Below, piece after piece: positions 9,669 through 19,560 of a DNA stretch of 64,000 nucleotides. Numbering within the stretch: position 1 is the stretch's first letter; each line of letters begins with the position of its first letter. Source of the DNA: Pseudomonas sp. ACN8 (GTDB lineage: Bacteria > Pseudomonadota > Gammaproteobacteria > Pseudomonadales > Pseudomonadaceae); the NCBI RefSeq assembly GCF_002303925.1, contig NZ_MRCS01000021.1, positions 37,572-101,571 of the forward strand, written 5' to 3'. A program made the position numbers and the translations under genes. The notes beneath the pieces were generated by a model. The model made no database searches. It saw only the letters and a program-made list of their open reading frames with translations, and was not told the DNA's origin.

Positions 9669-12128
9669 TCAACGGAACGTGCCAGGGGCCTTGAACAACA
9701 GCGGCTGAGGCCTGGCGGGACGGCTTAGCAGGCTATCAAAGGTAAACAGATGCGGGCGTTCAATCACATACCCTTGAGCGTAATCCACCCCGATCTCCAG
9801 CAATGCCTGCTCGATCTGGGGCGTTTCGACAAACTCGGCAATCGTGCGCTTACCCATCACATGGCCAATGTGGTTGATCACTTCGACCATGGCGCGGTTG
9901 ATCGGGTCGTCCAGCATATCCTTTACGAAACTCCCATCGATCTTCAGGAAGTCTACAGGCAAATGTTTCAGGTACGCGAATGAGGACATTCCGGCACAAA
10001 AGTCATCCAGTGAAAAATAGCATCCTAAGCCTTTGAGTTCATTAATGAATCGAATGGCGCTGCCAAGATTTGAAATAGCACTGGTTTCAGTAATTTCAAA
10101 ACAAATCATTTCAGGCGGAATCGAATACGTCACAAACTGTTCGCGCAGGAAGTCCAGGAATGCCTCATCCCCAATGGTCGTGCCTGACAGATTGATCGCA
10201 CACATGGCCAGCGGCCCATGGCCTTGCTCGGCCCTGCATTGGGCAATGATCTTGAACACGTTCTGCACCACCCAACGATCGAGCGAGCTCATCAAGCCAT
10301 AACGCTCGGCAGCCGGAATGAAGCTGTCGGGCAGGATCATCCGCCCGGCTTCATCATGCAATCGCAGCAGAATCTCAATGTGCCCGCCGCCCTGTTCGAC
10401 ATGACCCAAGGGCACAATTTCCTGGGCGTACAGGCAAAAGCGGTCTTCCTCCAGCGCCATGTGCAAACGCTGCACCCAGGCCATTTCGCCGAAGCGCAGG
10501 GACAGTTCCGAGTCATCCGGATGATAGACCTGAACCCGGTTACGGCCCTTTTCCTTGGCCATGTAGCACGCCATGTCGGCAGCACGCAGCGAGGCTTCAA
10601 GCGTCGTCGGATTCTGCGCGACATGGACCAGCCCGATACTGACAGTGGTCACGAAAGGCCGGCCCTTCCAGACAAAATGCAGATTCTGCACAGTCTGGCG
10701 CAGGCTTTCGGCAATTTTCTCCGCCGCTTCCGGTGCGCAGTTTTCCAGCAGGATGCCGAATTCGTCGCCGCCAAGGCGCGCCAGGGTATCGCCTTCGCGC
10801 AGCCCGGATTGCAACAGCGCGCAGATGTGCCGCAACAGTTCGTCGCCCGCCGCGTGGCCGCAGGTATCGTTGACCAGCTTGAACTGGTCCAGATCGAGGA
10901 ACATCAGGGCATGGCGACCCGAATGGCGGGTCAGGTTGTGCAGCGCCTGTTCCAGGCGATATTCGAACTCGCGACGGTTGGCGAGCCCGGTCAAGGCGTC
11001 GTGGGTCGCCTGCCACGACAGATTCGCGATGTATTGCCGCTCCTGGGTCATGTCATGCAGCACCAACACCGTCCCGCTGACTTTGCCGGCATTACGGATC
11101 GGCGCGCCCACCAGCGTGACCGACACCGTGCTGCCGTCCAGACGCTGGATCAGCTTGGAGTGTTCACTGCCGCCACTGAGCTGGCCGCTGAGAATATGCT
11201 CGATCAGGGTGAATCCATCGGTCTGGGCATTTTCGTCCAGCAGGTTGAACAGCGCCGCCAGCGGCAACCCCGTCGCCTGCTCGGCCTTCCAGTGGGTCAA
11301 CGCCTCGGCCGCGGGGTTCATGTAGGCGATCGCACCGGAAACATCCGTGGTGATCACGCCGTCACCAATCGATTGCAGGGTGATCTGCGCCCGCTCTTTC
11401 TCCACTTGCAACGCATCGGCGAAGGCATGGCGCTGCTTGAGTAGTTTATGGGTGCGCATCAGCGCCAGCGCGATCAATCCAAGAGCCGTGGCGAGGTTAG
11501 TCAGCAACAGCAGACGAAGAATGACCCGCGACCCCTCCCCCAGTGCATCGCTGAAGGCTTTCGCCGCCGGAGTCACCTCATCATTGATCGCGAAAATCTG
11601 CTCCCTCCAGCGCTGTACATCCGCCCTGGAAGCCGGGCCGGCAGCGATGTGCCGATGCATGTCCCTGGCAACGTTATCGAGTTTGACAAGATAGGCATCA
11701 CCCACGGTCCAGAGGTCGATGGCTTTTTCGAGGTAGCTGAAGTGACGAAAGTTGAGGTACAGCCAAATCAGGCTGGAAACGTCATCCGGGTGGTTGCCGC
11801 CCTTGAGAATCGCCACACGTGCCGCCTCGATATTCGGCGGTTGGTGGTCCAGTGCCACACGTAACTCATGTCCGCCCTGGGGCACGGACATCGCGTGCTG
11901 GTATTTACGAAAAATCGCTTCGTCGCCACTGTCGGCGTAGAGGTTGAGGTAATAGATGGCGTCTTTCTGGCCCTTGGACCAGAGACTTTCGCCGGCAACA
12001 TAGCCGCGAACCGCCGACAGCACGTAAAGGCTAACGCCGCCCAACAAGGCTTGAAACACCACAACGGCGATAAATGGCCAGACGATACCCAACAGCCGTG
12101 GCGTTCCGAGAGTCCGCGTTTGATTCAT
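9669..12128 (-). CDS. rbdA: RbdA-type PAS-GGDEF-EAL cyclic di-GMP protein
   Basis: This 819-residue inner-membrane protein has a transmembrane helix at about 14-34, a periplasmic domain to about 205, a second helix near 207-227, a PAS domain around 255-370, a GGDEF domain and a C-terminal EAL phosphodiesterase domain. The cyclase motif LGGDEF is intact near residue 452 with an RxxD site (REGD) five residues before it. The EAL motif reads EILLR near 584, followed by CFEITET and LDDFCAGMSS, so the phosphodiesterase looks catalytic. Length, architecture and position next to the ABC exporter and DsbA/trhO/bolA/fumC genes match P. aeruginosa RbdA (PA0861), which promotes biofilm dispersal. I chose MNQTRTLG at 12128 over the longer frame. 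Confidence 0.88.
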   Translation of the reverse strand: MNQTRTLGTPRLLGIVWPFIAVVVFQALLGGVSLYVLSAVRGYVAGESLWSKGQKDAIYYLNLYADSGDEAIFRKYQHAMSVPQGGHELRVALDHQPPNIEAARVAILKGGNHPDDVSSLIWLYLNFRHFSYLEKAIDLWTVGDAYLVKLDNVARDMHRHIAAGPASRADVQRWREQIFAINDEVTPAAKAFSDALGEGSRVILRLLLLTNLATALGLIALALMRTHKLLKQRHAFADALQVEKERAQITLQSIGDGVITTDVSGAIAYMNPAAEALTHWKAEQATGLPLAALFNLLDENAQTDGFTLIEHILSGQLSGGSEHSKLIQRLDGSTVSVTLVGAPIRNAGKVSGTVLVLHDMTQERQYIANLSWQATHDALTGLANRREFEYRLEQALHNLTRHSGRHALMFLDLDQFKLVNDTCGHAAGDELLRHICALLQSGLREGDTLARLGGDEFGILLENCAPEAAEKIAESLRQTVQNLHFVWKGRPFVTTVSIGLVHVAQNPTTLEASLRAADMACYMAKEKGRNRVQVYHPDDSELSLRFGEMAWVQRLHMALEEDRFCLYAQEIVPLGHVEQGGGHIEILLRLHDEAGRMILPDSFIPAAERYGLMSSLDRWVVQNVFKIIAQCRAEQGHGPLAMCAINLSGTTIGDEAFLDFLREQFVTYSIPPEMICFEITETSAISNLGSAIRFINELKGLGCYFSLDDFCAGMSSFAYLKHLPVDFLKIDGSFVKDMLDDPINRAMVEVINHIGHVMGKRTIAEFVETPQIEQALLEIGVDYAQGYVIERPHLFTFDSLLSRPARPQPLLFKAPGTFR

Positions 12129-12320
12129 GGGGTCCCTTGCATTGGCACTGTCTGCTCGTCTTCCGGACGAAATCGCTATAGCTAGACTAGGGGGCGATCC
12201 TGCTTCCGGCAAGCGACAAGCTTTGCCCGGAGGGAGTATCGGCCACTGAATTCGCTCGCGATGAATTTTTATAGTATTGAAACAGCGCTCTGCAACCTTG
12301 AAGCGACCTCGCTACAACCG

Positions 12321-14147
12321 CTACAACCGCTGCAAATGCCCATACAGCTTGGCGTACAACCCACCGTCGGCAATCAGTTGCTGGTGGTCGCCATCCTCGG
12401 CAACTTGCCCGCCGTCGAACACCAGCACCCGATCCGCCTGTTTTACCGCCGAAAGGCGGTGGGCAATGATCAACGTGGTGCGGTTGCTCAGGAACCGCGC
12501 CAAAGCCTGGTGCAGGTTGTATTCGGTGGCGGCGTCCAGTGCCGAGGTGGCTTCGTCGAGGATCACCACCTTGGGCTCGGCCAGCACCATTCGGGCGATG
12601 GCCAGGCGTTGACGTTGCCCGCCGGACAAACGCACCCCGGAGCGCCCGACGATGCTGTCCAGGCCATTGGGCAAATCCCGGACCGTGCCATGCAACTGGG
12701 CAATTTCCAGCGCCTGCCAGCAGGCCTCGTCACTGCGTTCGCGGCCCATGGTCAGGTTGGCCCGGATGGTATCGTTGAACAGCGCCGGATGTTGCAGGAC
12801 CACGGCAACATTTTCCCGCACGGTTTCCAGGCCGATCTCCTGCTGGGTCGAACCGCCGAAGCGAATGGTTCCGGCCAACGGCGTGTACAAGCCCAGCAGC
12901 AGTTGCACCAACGTGCTCTTGCCACCGCCACTGGCGCCGACGATCGCAACCTTTTCGCCGGGGGCGATGGACAGGTTCATCTGGTTCAGGACCAGTTCAT
13001 CACCGTAACCGAAGCTCAACCCTTGTACTTCCAGCCCGACCGTCTCGCGACCGGCGAAAGGGTCGACGCCGCCCGGGTATTGGGGCTCATCGGCACGGGA
13101 CAGCAGTTCGTTGATTCGCGACAGCGCACCGCCGGCAGCGTAGTAGGCATATTGCAGGTTCAGCAGTTGTTCAACCGGACCGATCATGAACCACAGGTAA
13201 CTGAACACCGCGAGCATCTGGCCGATTGAAAGGTCGGAAAACAGCACGGTGAGCATCGCCGCGGCCCGGAAAATATCGATGCCGAACTGGAACAGCAAAC
13301 CGCTGGCCCGATTCGACGCATCGGTTTTCCATTGCGAATTCACCGCATAGTCACGCACGTCCCGGGCGCGTTGCCCCAGGCGACCGAGGAAAAACCCCTG
13401 GCGGTTGCCGGCGCGAACTTCCTGGATGGCATCCAGCGTTTCGGTCAGTGCCTGGGTGAAGCGCGAAGTGCTGTCGTTCTCGAGTTTCTTCAGGTGCTTG
13501 ACCCGCTTGCCCAATTGCACCGTGGCATAGATCACCAGCGGGTTGAACAGCAGAATCAGCAATGCCAGTTTCCAGTGCATCCACATCAGAATGCCTGCCG
13601 TGCCGACCAGGGTCAGCATGGCCACGAGGAAACGGCTGAGGGTTTCGCCGACGAATTTGTCCAGGGTGTCCAGGTCGGTGACCAGATGCGTGGTCACCGT
13701 GCCGCTGCCCAGGCTTTCGTATTCGCCCAAGGAGATACGCTTGAGACGCTCGATCAGGCGTATGCGAATGCGGTAGACGATGTCCTTGGCCAACCCGGCG
13801 AACAATTTCGCCTGCACCACGTTGAACAGCAACGCGGTGCAACGCAGGGTCAAGGTCACCACCAGCATCAGGCCGATGTAGCCCGCGGCCTTCTGCCAGC
13901 CTTCGGGCAGCGCGTGGTTCATGATCTTCAGCGCGGCATCACCATGCCCCAGCAACACCTCGTCCACCAGCAACGGCAGGAGCAAGGGAATCGGCACGCT
14001 GCACAGGGTCGCCAGCACGGCCACACCGTTGGCGATCCACAGGGATTTCTTGTGATGCAGGGCCAGGCGGCGGATTTCCGCCCAGCTCAGACGGTCGACA
14101 CGTTTAGCGGGTGCGACATCATCAGGCAGGTCATGCACAGGCAGCAC
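12321..14147 (-). CDS. ABC exporter-type fusion protein (permease-ATPase)
   Basis: This 608-residue half-transporter resembles MsbA-type exporters: six transmembrane helices in residues ~35-320, then a nucleotide-binding domain with Walker A GASGGGKST near 403, signature LSGGQRQR near 505, Walker B VVILDEATSALD near 522 and the switch histidine in IIAHRLS. It should act as a homodimer; the exported substrate is unknown. The start is uncertain: GTG at 14147 overlaps the DsbA-like gene by 17 bp, with a second GTG at 14138. The end of the gene contains a 9-bp tandem repeat (GCTACAACC on the plus strand) that creates a second in-frame TAG just past the first. The synteny partner in P. aeruginosa sits beside rbdA. 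Confidence 0.9.
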   Translation of the reverse strand: MLPVHDLPDDVAPAKRVDRLSWAEIRRLALHHKKSLWIANGVAVLATLCSVPIPLLLPLLVDEVLLGHGDAALKIMNHALPEGWQKAAGYIGLMLVVTLTLRCTALLFNVVQAKLFAGLAKDIVYRIRIRLIERLKRISLGEYESLGSGTVTTHLVTDLDTLDKFVGETLSRFLVAMLTLVGTAGILMWMHWKLALLILLFNPLVIYATVQLGKRVKHLKKLENDSTSRFTQALTETLDAIQEVRAGNRQGFFLGRLGQRARDVRDYAVNSQWKTDASNRASGLLFQFGIDIFRAAAMLTVLFSDLSIGQMLAVFSYLWFMIGPVEQLLNLQYAYYAAGGALSRINELLSRADEPQYPGGVDPFAGRETVGLEVQGLSFGYGDELVLNQMNLSIAPGEKVAIVGASGGGKSTLVQLLLGLYTPLAGTIRFGGSTQQEIGLETVRENVAVVLQHPALFNDTIRANLTMGRERSDEACWQALEIAQLHGTVRDLPNGLDSIVGRSGVRLSGGQRQRLAIARMVLAEPKVVILDEATSALDAATEYNLHQALARFLSNRTTLIIAHRLSAVKQADRVLVFDGGQVAEDGDHQQLIADGGLYAKLYGHLQRL

Positions 14148-14766
14148 GCTCCAGCCAGCGGCCGAGCAGCGGGGACAACTCGCTCAACGGCTGATAGCCA
14201 TTGGTCAACAACGCCAGTTGGCCGTTACGCTCGGCCAGCAGAGTGGGGAAACCGGCAATGCCCAAGTCCTGGACCCAGGTGAAATCAGCCGCCGTTGCGG
14301 CATGCATATCGGCGCGGTCAAACGCGGCGGCGAACTCGATGCGCGGCACGCCGGCTTGCTCGGCCAGTTCCACCAGCACGCTGGCGCGGGTGACATCCCG
14401 GCCTTCGACATAAAACGCATGCTGGATCAGCCCGAGCAGCTTCCAGGCGCAATCCGGCGCCAGTCCGCGCGCCGTCACCAGTGCCCGGCAGGCAGGCTCG
14501 GTGTCATAGACAAAGCCATCGGATAACGCGCCCTCAAACTTGAAAGACTGGCCGGTGGCTTCGGTGACCGCCTGCCAGTGTTCAAGGATGTAGCGTCGGG
14601 TGGTCGGCTCCAGCGCCGCACCGCTACCGGTGCGCAAACCACCCACGATCAGATGCACATCCACACCCGCGGCTTGCGCCTGCTCGACCAGTGCGTTGGC
14701 CACCGGGGCAAACCCCCAGCACCAGGAACACATCGGGTCCATCACATAAAGCAGGCGTGCAGACAT
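14131..14766 (-). CDS. DsbA-family thioredoxin-fold protein
   Basis: This 211-residue protein begins with a beta strand followed by DPMCSWCWGF, placing the redox pair Cys13-x-x-Cys16 at the head of the first helix as in DsbA/FrnE-type oxidoreductases. There is no signal peptide, so it probably works in the cytoplasm. The cis-proline loop is visible as GIAGFPTLL near residue 182. The exact substrate is unknown. It starts 3 bp after trhO and overlaps the ABC transporter gene, which suggests one trhO-dsbA-ABC transcript. Confidence 0.85.
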   Translation of the reverse strand: MSARLLYVMDPMCSWCWGFAPVANALVEQAQAAGVDVHLIVGGLRTGSGAALEPTTRRYILEHWQAVTEATGQSFKFEGALSDGFVYDTEPACRALVTARGLAPDCAWKLLGLIQHAFYVEGRDVTRASVLVELAEQAGVPRIEFAAAFDRADMHAATAADFTWVQDLGIAGFPTLLAERNGQLALLTNGYQPLSELSPLLGRWLERAACA

Positions 14767-14769
14767 GGT

Positions 14770-15711
14770 TCAGGCCTCGGAGGATGCTTGCTTGTAGTTG
14801 AAGCCGATCGGGTGAGGCTGGTTACGAGCCTTGGCCAGTTCGATCTGCTTCTGCCGGTCGATCGCGCTGCGACGGGTCTTCTCGCTCAGCTTATCCCAGC
14901 AATGCGGGCAACTGATGCCGGCCACGTAATGCTCGGACGCGCGGTCTTCCACGCTCACCGGCGTGCGGCAGGCATGACATTGATCGTAGTCGCCTTCGCT
15001 CAGGTCGTGACGAACGGTCACGCGGTTGTCGAACACGAAGCAGTCGCCCTGCCACTTGGTTTCTTCCTGCGGCACCTCTTCGAGGTACTTCAGGATGCCA
15101 CCCTTGAGGTGAAAAACCTCACCGTAGCCCTCGCTGAGCATGTAGCTCGAGGCCTTCTCGCAGCGGATGCCGCCGGTGCAGAACATTGCGACCTTCTTGT
15201 GCACGGCCGGGTCGAAGTTGGCTTTGATGTAATCGGGAAACTCGCGAAAACTGGTGGTTTTCGGGTCGATGGCGCCTTCGAAGGTACCGATCGAGACTTC
15301 GTAATCATTACGGGTGTCGATCAACAGCACTTCGGGGTCGCTGATCAGGGCGTTCCAGTCCTGCGGATCGACGTAGGTGCCGACCTTTTTGTTCGGGTCC
15401 ACGCCTTCCACGCCGAGGGTGACGATTTCTTTCTTGAGTTTGACTTTGGTGCGATAGAACGGCTGATCGTCGCAGTACGACTCTTTATGGTCGATGTCGT
15501 CCATGCGCGGGTCGTTCTTGAGCCAGGCCATCAGCCCGTCGATGCCTTCGCGGCTGCCGGACACGGTGCCGTTGATACCTTCTTCGGCAATCAGCAGGGT
15601 GCCTTTGATGCCGTTGTCGACCATCGCTTGCAGCAGGGGCTCGCGCAGGGCGACGTAATCTTCCAGGGTGACGAACTTATACAGTGCCGCCACGACAATC
15701 TGTTGTGTCAT
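14770..15711 (-). CDS. trhO: Oxygen-dependent tRNA uridine-34 hydroxylase (rhodanese family)
   Basis: TrhO (formerly YceA) hydroxylates U34 of certain tRNAs on the way to 5-methoxy- or 5-oxyacetyl-uridine. The 313-residue product has the N-terminal acylphosphatase-like domain ([10 protein letters not shown] near 43), a rhodanese domain with [10 protein letters not shown] and the active-site loop [12 protein letters not shown] near residue 176. A cysteine-rich tail (CHAC...CPHC near 247-275) is probably structural. The length matches the family. It is the first gene of a probable operon with the DsbA-like and ABC genes. Confidence 0.94.
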   Translation of the reverse strand: MTQQIVVAALYKFVTLEDYVALREPLLQAMVDNGIKGTLLIAEEGINGTVSGSREGIDGLMAWLKNDPRMDDIDHKESYCDDQPFYRTKVKLKKEIVTLGVEGVDPNKKVGTYVDPQDWNALISDPEVLLIDTRNDYEVSIGTFEGAIDPKTTSFREFPDYIKANFDPAVHKKVAMFCTGGIRCEKASSYMLSEGYGEVFHLKGGILKYLEEVPQEETKWQGDCFVFDNRVTVRHDLSEGDYDQCHACRTPVSVEDRASEHYVAGISCPHCWDKLSEKTRRSAIDRQKQIELAKARNQPHPIGFNYKQASSEA

Positions 15712-15757
15712 GGGTAAATCTCCAGGTGGCTACCCTCGTAAGGGGTGAACCGGATGC

Positions 15758-15788
15758 GAAAAAAAACGCGCCGGGTTAGCGGCGCGTT
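15758..15788 (-). terminator. Intrinsic terminator after bolA
   Basis: On the minus strand an AACGCGCC/GGCGCGTT stem (arms at 15765-15772 and 15781-15788) is followed by a run of eight Ts. It lies between bolA and trhO and should end the DUF2059-bolA transcript. Confidence 0.8.
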
Positions 15789-15813
15789 GGGCATTCTAAC
15801 AAAAAACCTGTGT

Positions 15814-16113
15814 TTAGTGCTTGCTGCCGCCGGCACAGGTCGGCGAGGCCGGAGCCGCGTCGATCCGGGCCCATTCCTCTGGCGTGTAGGTATGCAGCGC
15901 CAACGCATGGAACTCGCCCATCAGCTCGCCAAGCGTGCCGTAGACCTTCTGGTGACGCTTGACCCGGTTCAGGCCTTCGAACTGCGCGCTGACCACCACC
16001 GCCTTGAAATGGGTTTGCAGCCCACGGCTGTGCATGTGGCTTTCATCCAGCACTTGCAGATGCTCGGGCTGAAGCAGGGCCAGCGTCGATTCGATGCGTT
16101 GTTGCATGGTCAT
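15814..16113 (-). CDS. bolA: BolA-family protein
   Basis: This 99-residue protein has the BolA fold signature, with SHMHSRGLQTHFKAVVVSAQFEG around residues 25-47 followed by RHQKVYGTLGELM. BolA proteins pair with monothiol glutaredoxins to handle iron-sulfur clusters and influence morphology and stress responses. The tail beyond residue 88 carries an extra Cys and a terminal His. The ATG at 16113 is preceded by GGAG at a suitable distance; a second ATG two codons later is possible. It follows the DUF2059 gene by 12 bp. Confidence 0.92.
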   Translation of the reverse strand: MTMQQRIESTLALLQPEHLQVLDESHMHSRGLQTHFKAVVVSAQFEGLNRVKRHQKVYGTLGELMGEFHALALHTYTPEEWARIDAAPASPTCAGGSKH

Positions 16114-16125
16114 ACCGAACTCCGC

Positions 16126-16650
16126 TTAAGGCTTTTTCTTGGCTGGAGCAGCCGCGTCTTTCGGCGTCAGCTCGGCGGTCATGTCAGCCAGCAGCTTGTT
16201 GACCACAGGCACCGCGCTTTCCAGCTTGGCCTGGGTCATCTGGGCCGATTGCTGGGTCAGCTGAGGCATTTTTTCCAGGACTTTCTTGCCCAGTGGCGAC
16301 TGGTAGAACGCAACCAGGTCCTTGAGCTCGGATTCGGTGAAGTTGGTGGTGTAGAGCTTGACCATGTCCGGTTTCAGCTTGTTCCAGCCAATGGCCTGGT
16401 CCAGAGCGGCGTTGGCCTTGGCCTGGTAGGTTTCCAGCACGGCTTTTTTCGACTCAGGGGCTTTGGTTTGTTCGAAACGCTGGGCAAACATCTGCTGTAC
16501 TTGCATGTACACCGGGGTGCCCAGTTTGTCAGCGTGCGCCATGGTCAGGAAAGCCTCGGCACTGGCGTTATGGCTGGCGGTGTCGGCAAGAACCTGGCCG
16601 CTGGCGCAGACCAAAGCAACGGCGGTACAGATGGCACGAAGACGAGTCAT
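16126..16650 (-). CDS. Exported DUF2059-domain protein
   Basis: This 174-residue protein has a signal peptide of about 22 residues ending at VLA, then a DUF2059 domain (FTESELKDLVAFYQSPLGKK near residue 105), a helical family of unknown function found in the periplasm of Gram-negatives. The C-terminus is rich in Lys/Pro/Ala. It probably forms a two-gene unit with bolA, as in other Pseudomonas. No biochemical function can be assigned. Confidence 0.85.
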   Translation of the reverse strand: MTRLRAICTAVALVCASGQVLADTASHNASAEAFLTMAHADKLGTPVYMQVQQMFAQRFEQTKAPESKKAVLETYQAKANAALDQAIGWNKLKPDMVKLYTTNFTESELKDLVAFYQSPLGKKVLEKMPQLTQQSAQMTQAKLESAVPVVNKLLADMTAELTPKDAAAPAKKKP

Positions 16651-16841
16651 CGAGTTTCCTTTTCTAGCTGGCGAGGTAAGACCCCAAGGGCGTCCATTCT
16701 GCGCCTAAAAAAGTGTGTCGCTCAACCCCAAGCCTTGTCGCGCCTGATTTAGAGGGGTTGAATGGTCAAATTCAGACTGATGGAACCACGGCCGTCGATC
16801 ACGGCCTAAACTGCGCAATCGGACCTACAGGAGTGAGCAAG

Positions 16842-18236
16842 ATGAGCCGTATCGAAACCGACAGCCTCGGCCAGGTTGAAGTCCCGGATGAAGCCTATTG
16901 GGGCGCTCAGACGCAACGCTCACTGATCAACTTCGCCATCGGCAACGAACGCATGCCGCTGGCCGTGTTGCATGCCCTGGCGCTGATCAAGAAAGCCGCG
17001 GCACGGGTCAATGATCGCAACGGCGACGTGCCCGCCGATATCGCGCGCCTGATCGAGCAGGCGGCCGACGAAGTGCTCGCCGGCGACCACGACGACCAGT
17101 TTCCGCTGGTGGTCTGGCAAACCGGCAGCGGTACCCAGAGCAACATGAACGTCAACGAAGTGATCGCCGGTCGCGCCAACGAGCTGGCCGGCAACCCTCG
17201 TGGCGGCAAGTCCCCGGTGCACCCCAACGATCACGTCAATCGCTCCCAGAGTTCCAACGACTGTTTTCCCACCGCCATGCACATCGCAGCCGTCCAGGCG
17301 GTGCAGCAGCACTTGCTGCCGGCGATCAGTGAACTGACCGGCGGGCTGGCCGAACTGGCCGCACGCCATATGAAACTGGTCAAGACCGGTCGAACCCACA
17401 TGATGGATGCGACACCGATCAGCTTCGGTCAGGAAATCTCGGCTTTCATCGCGCAACTCGATTACGCCGAGCGGGCAATCCGCAGTGCACTGCCCGCGGT
17501 CTGCGAGCTGGCCCAGGGCGGAACGGCCGTCGGCACCGGGCTGAACTCACCCCACGGCTTCGGCGAGGCCATCGCCGCGGAATTGGCAGCCCTCTCCGGC
17601 TTGCCGTTCATCACCGCGCCGAACAAGTTCGCCGCACTGGCCGGCCATGAGCCGCTGACCACGTTGTCCGGCGCGCTGAAAACCCTCGCCGTGACACTGA
17701 TGAAAATCGCCAACGATCTGCGCCTGCTGGGTTCCGGCCCGCGCGCCGGCTTCGCCGAAGTCAGGCTGCCGGCCAATGAACCGGGGAGTTCGATCATGCC
17801 GGGCAAGGTCAACCCGACCCAGTGCGAAGCACTGTCGATGCTCGCCTGCCAGGTGTTGGGCAACGACGTCGCCATCGGTTTTGCCGCCAGTCAGGGTCAC
17901 TTGCAGTTGAACGTGTTCAAACCGGTGATCATCCATAACCTGCTGCAATCGATCCGTTTGCTGGCTGATGGCTGCAGCAACTTCCAGCAGCACTGCGTGG
18001 CCGGCCTGGAACCGGATGCGGAAAAAATGGCTGAACACCTGGAGCGCGGTCTGATGCTGGTGACGGCGCTCAACCCGCACATCGGCTATGACAAATCGGC
18101 GGAGATCGCCAAGAAGGCCTACAGCGAAGGCCTGACCTTGCGCGAGGCGGCGTTGCAGCTCGGGTATCTGACTGACGAAGAGTTCGATGCGTGGGTGAGG
18201 CCGGAGAACATGCTGGAGGCTGGGGCCAAGGGCTGA
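16842..18236 (+). CDS. fumC: Class II fumarate hydratase
   Basis: FumC interconverts fumarate and malate in the TCA cycle and needs no iron-sulfur cluster. The 464-residue product has the superfamily signature [11 protein letters not shown] near residue 318, the substrate-binding [12 protein letters not shown] near 98 and the SSND loop near 138. The ATG at 16842 has ACAGGAGTG before it; the longer open frame upstream is not homologous. Class II fumarases are the oxidant- and iron-limitation-tolerant form. It is divergent from the DUF2059-bolA unit, the arrangement seen for the second fumC copy of P. aeruginosa. Confidence 0.97.
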   Translation: MSRIETDSLGQVEVPDEAYWGAQTQRSLINFAIGNERMPLAVLHALALIKKAAARVNDRNGDVPADIARLIEQAADEVLAGDHDDQFPLVVWQTGSGTQSNMNVNEVIAGRANELAGNPRGGKSPVHPNDHVNRSQSSNDCFPTAMHIAAVQAVQQHLLPAISELTGGLAELAARHMKLVKTGRTHMMDATPISFGQEISAFIAQLDYAERAIRSALPAVCELAQGGTAVGTGLNSPHGFGEAIAAELAALSGLPFITAPNKFAALAGHEPLTTLSGALKTLAVTLMKIANDLRLLGSGPRAGFAEVRLPANEPGSSIMPGKVNPTQCEALSMLACQVLGNDVAIGFAASQGHLQLNVFKPVIIHNLLQSIRLLADGCSNFQQHCVAGLEPDAEKMAEHLERGLMLVTALNPHIGYDKSAEIAKKAYSEGLTLREAALQLGYLTDEEFDAWVRPENMLEAGAKG

Positions 18237-18261
18237 ATTTTGCGCTGATTGAAAGTCCGTC

Positions 18262-18318
18262 TTCGCGAGCAGGCTCGCTCCCACACTGGATCTCTGGGGG
18301 AGCGAGCCTGCTCGCGAA
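18262..18318. repeat. REPIN with short spacer
   Basis: TTCGCGAGCAGGCTCGCTCC begins at 18263 and an inverted mate, GGGGGAGCGAGCCTGCTCGC, ends at about 18316. The spacer is only about ten bases, making this one of the tightest pairs in the window. It lies between convergent fumC and the EamA gene. Confidence 0.85.
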
Positions 18319-18335
18319 GGGCGCGATGAAGATTT

Positions 18336-19295
18336 TCAGCCAACGACCATTTTGGCTTTTCTGGCCTTCAATCCGGCAATCAACGAAGGCCCCAACGCCA
18401 CCAGCGCCGACCCCAGCACCACCAGCACCGCGCCGCCATATCCCAGGCCATTGATCGTCTCGGCATGCACATAGTCGGGCCACAGCCACGCAGCCATGGC
18501 AACCGCGGCAAAGGTCACCAGCGGCGTGATGGCCAGCGTCGCGCTGACCCGGGAAGCTTCCCAATGGGCCAGGGCCTCGGCAAACGCGCCATAGGCAATC
18601 AGGGTGTTAAGACAGCACGCCAGCAACAACCACCCCTGCAAGGGGTTCAATTGCAACGCTTCGAGCGGATGCACCCACGGCGTCAACAACAGCGCGCAAA
18701 ACAGGTAGATCACCATCATCACCTGCAGCGAATTCCACACCGTCAGCAATTGCTTCTGCCCCAAGGCATAGAAGGTCCAGACCGTGGACGCCAGCAGCAC
18801 CAGCAGCACGCCGGCGGTGTAGTCCGTCAGCGACGTGAGCAACTCACTCAAGCGCTGGTTGAAAAACAGCGCAAAGCCGATCAACAGCACCAGCAAGCCA
18901 ATCCCCTGCCCCAGGCTGAAACGCTCCTTGAACACAAACAGGCTGGCGATCAGCAGCATGATCGGGCCCATCTGCACCACCAATTGCGCCGTGCCGGGGC
19001 TGAGCAGGTTCAGACCCATCAGATACAAAACATAGTTACCGACCAGTCCGAGCACCGCCATCAGCACCAACCAGCCACCACGAGGTCCGAGCACCTTGCG
19101 GCTGGGTAGACGCCTGGTGGCCGCCAGGTAAATGAACAGGCAGCCGCCGGACACCAGCAGGCGAAACCAGGTCACCGTCACCGGATCCATCACCAGCAAC
19201 ACCTGCTTGAGCTTGATCGGCAGGATTCCCCACAACAGCGCGGTCAACAAGGCCAGGAACAGACCGTAACCCCAGCGACCCGATGAAATGTGCAT
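18336..19295 (-). CDS. EamA/DMT-superfamily permease
   Basis: This 319-residue protein shows ten hydrophobic segments arranged as two EamA repeats, typical of drug/metabolite transporters and amino-acid exporters. The first repeat begins GLFLALLTALLWGILPIKLK and the second near residue 160. The substrate cannot be read from the sequence. The start ATG at 19293-19295 gives a product beginning MHISSGRWGYG. It stands alone, flanked by REPINs. Confidence 0.88.
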   Translation of the reverse strand: MHISSGRWGYGLFLALLTALLWGILPIKLKQVLLVMDPVTVTWFRLLVSGGCLFIYLAATRRLPSRKVLGPRGGWLVLMAVLGLVGNYVLYLMGLNLLSPGTAQLVVQMGPIMLLIASLFVFKERFSLGQGIGLLVLLIGFALFFNQRLSELLTSLTDYTAGVLLVLLASTVWTFYALGQKQLLTVWNSLQVMMVIYLFCALLLTPWVHPLEALQLNPLQGWLLLACCLNTLIAYGAFAEALAHWEASRVSATLAITPLVTFAAVAMAAWLWPDYVHAETINGLGYGGAVLVVLGSALVALGPSLIAGLKARKAKMVVG

Positions 19296-19438
19296 GTGAA
19301 CCCCAACGCCAATTGACAGAAGTCGTCATTCTAGGCTCGCAGCGGTGGCGTACACAGGCACAGTTTTGGACTGGCCGCGAATGAAACTGTGCGGGTCGCA
19401 ATCTTTGAGGGGGATTTTTTACAACCGAGGTGAGCCCA

Positions 19439-19527
19439 TCGCGAGCAGGCTCGCTCCCACAGTGATTAGCGGCGATCACAAATGTTGTGTACGCCACCAA
19501 ACCTGTGGGAGCGAGCCTGCTCGCGAA
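19439..19527. repeat. REPIN (TGTGGGAGCGAGC subclass)
   Basis: An arm reading TCGCGAGCAGGCTCGCTCCC starts at 19439 and the inverted mate TGTGGGAGCGAGCCTGCTCG starts at 19504. It occupies most of the space between the EamA gene start and the thiolase stop. Confidence 0.87.
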
Positions 19528-19560
19528 AGCTATCTGGCAGACAACGAAAAATATCGAGGC

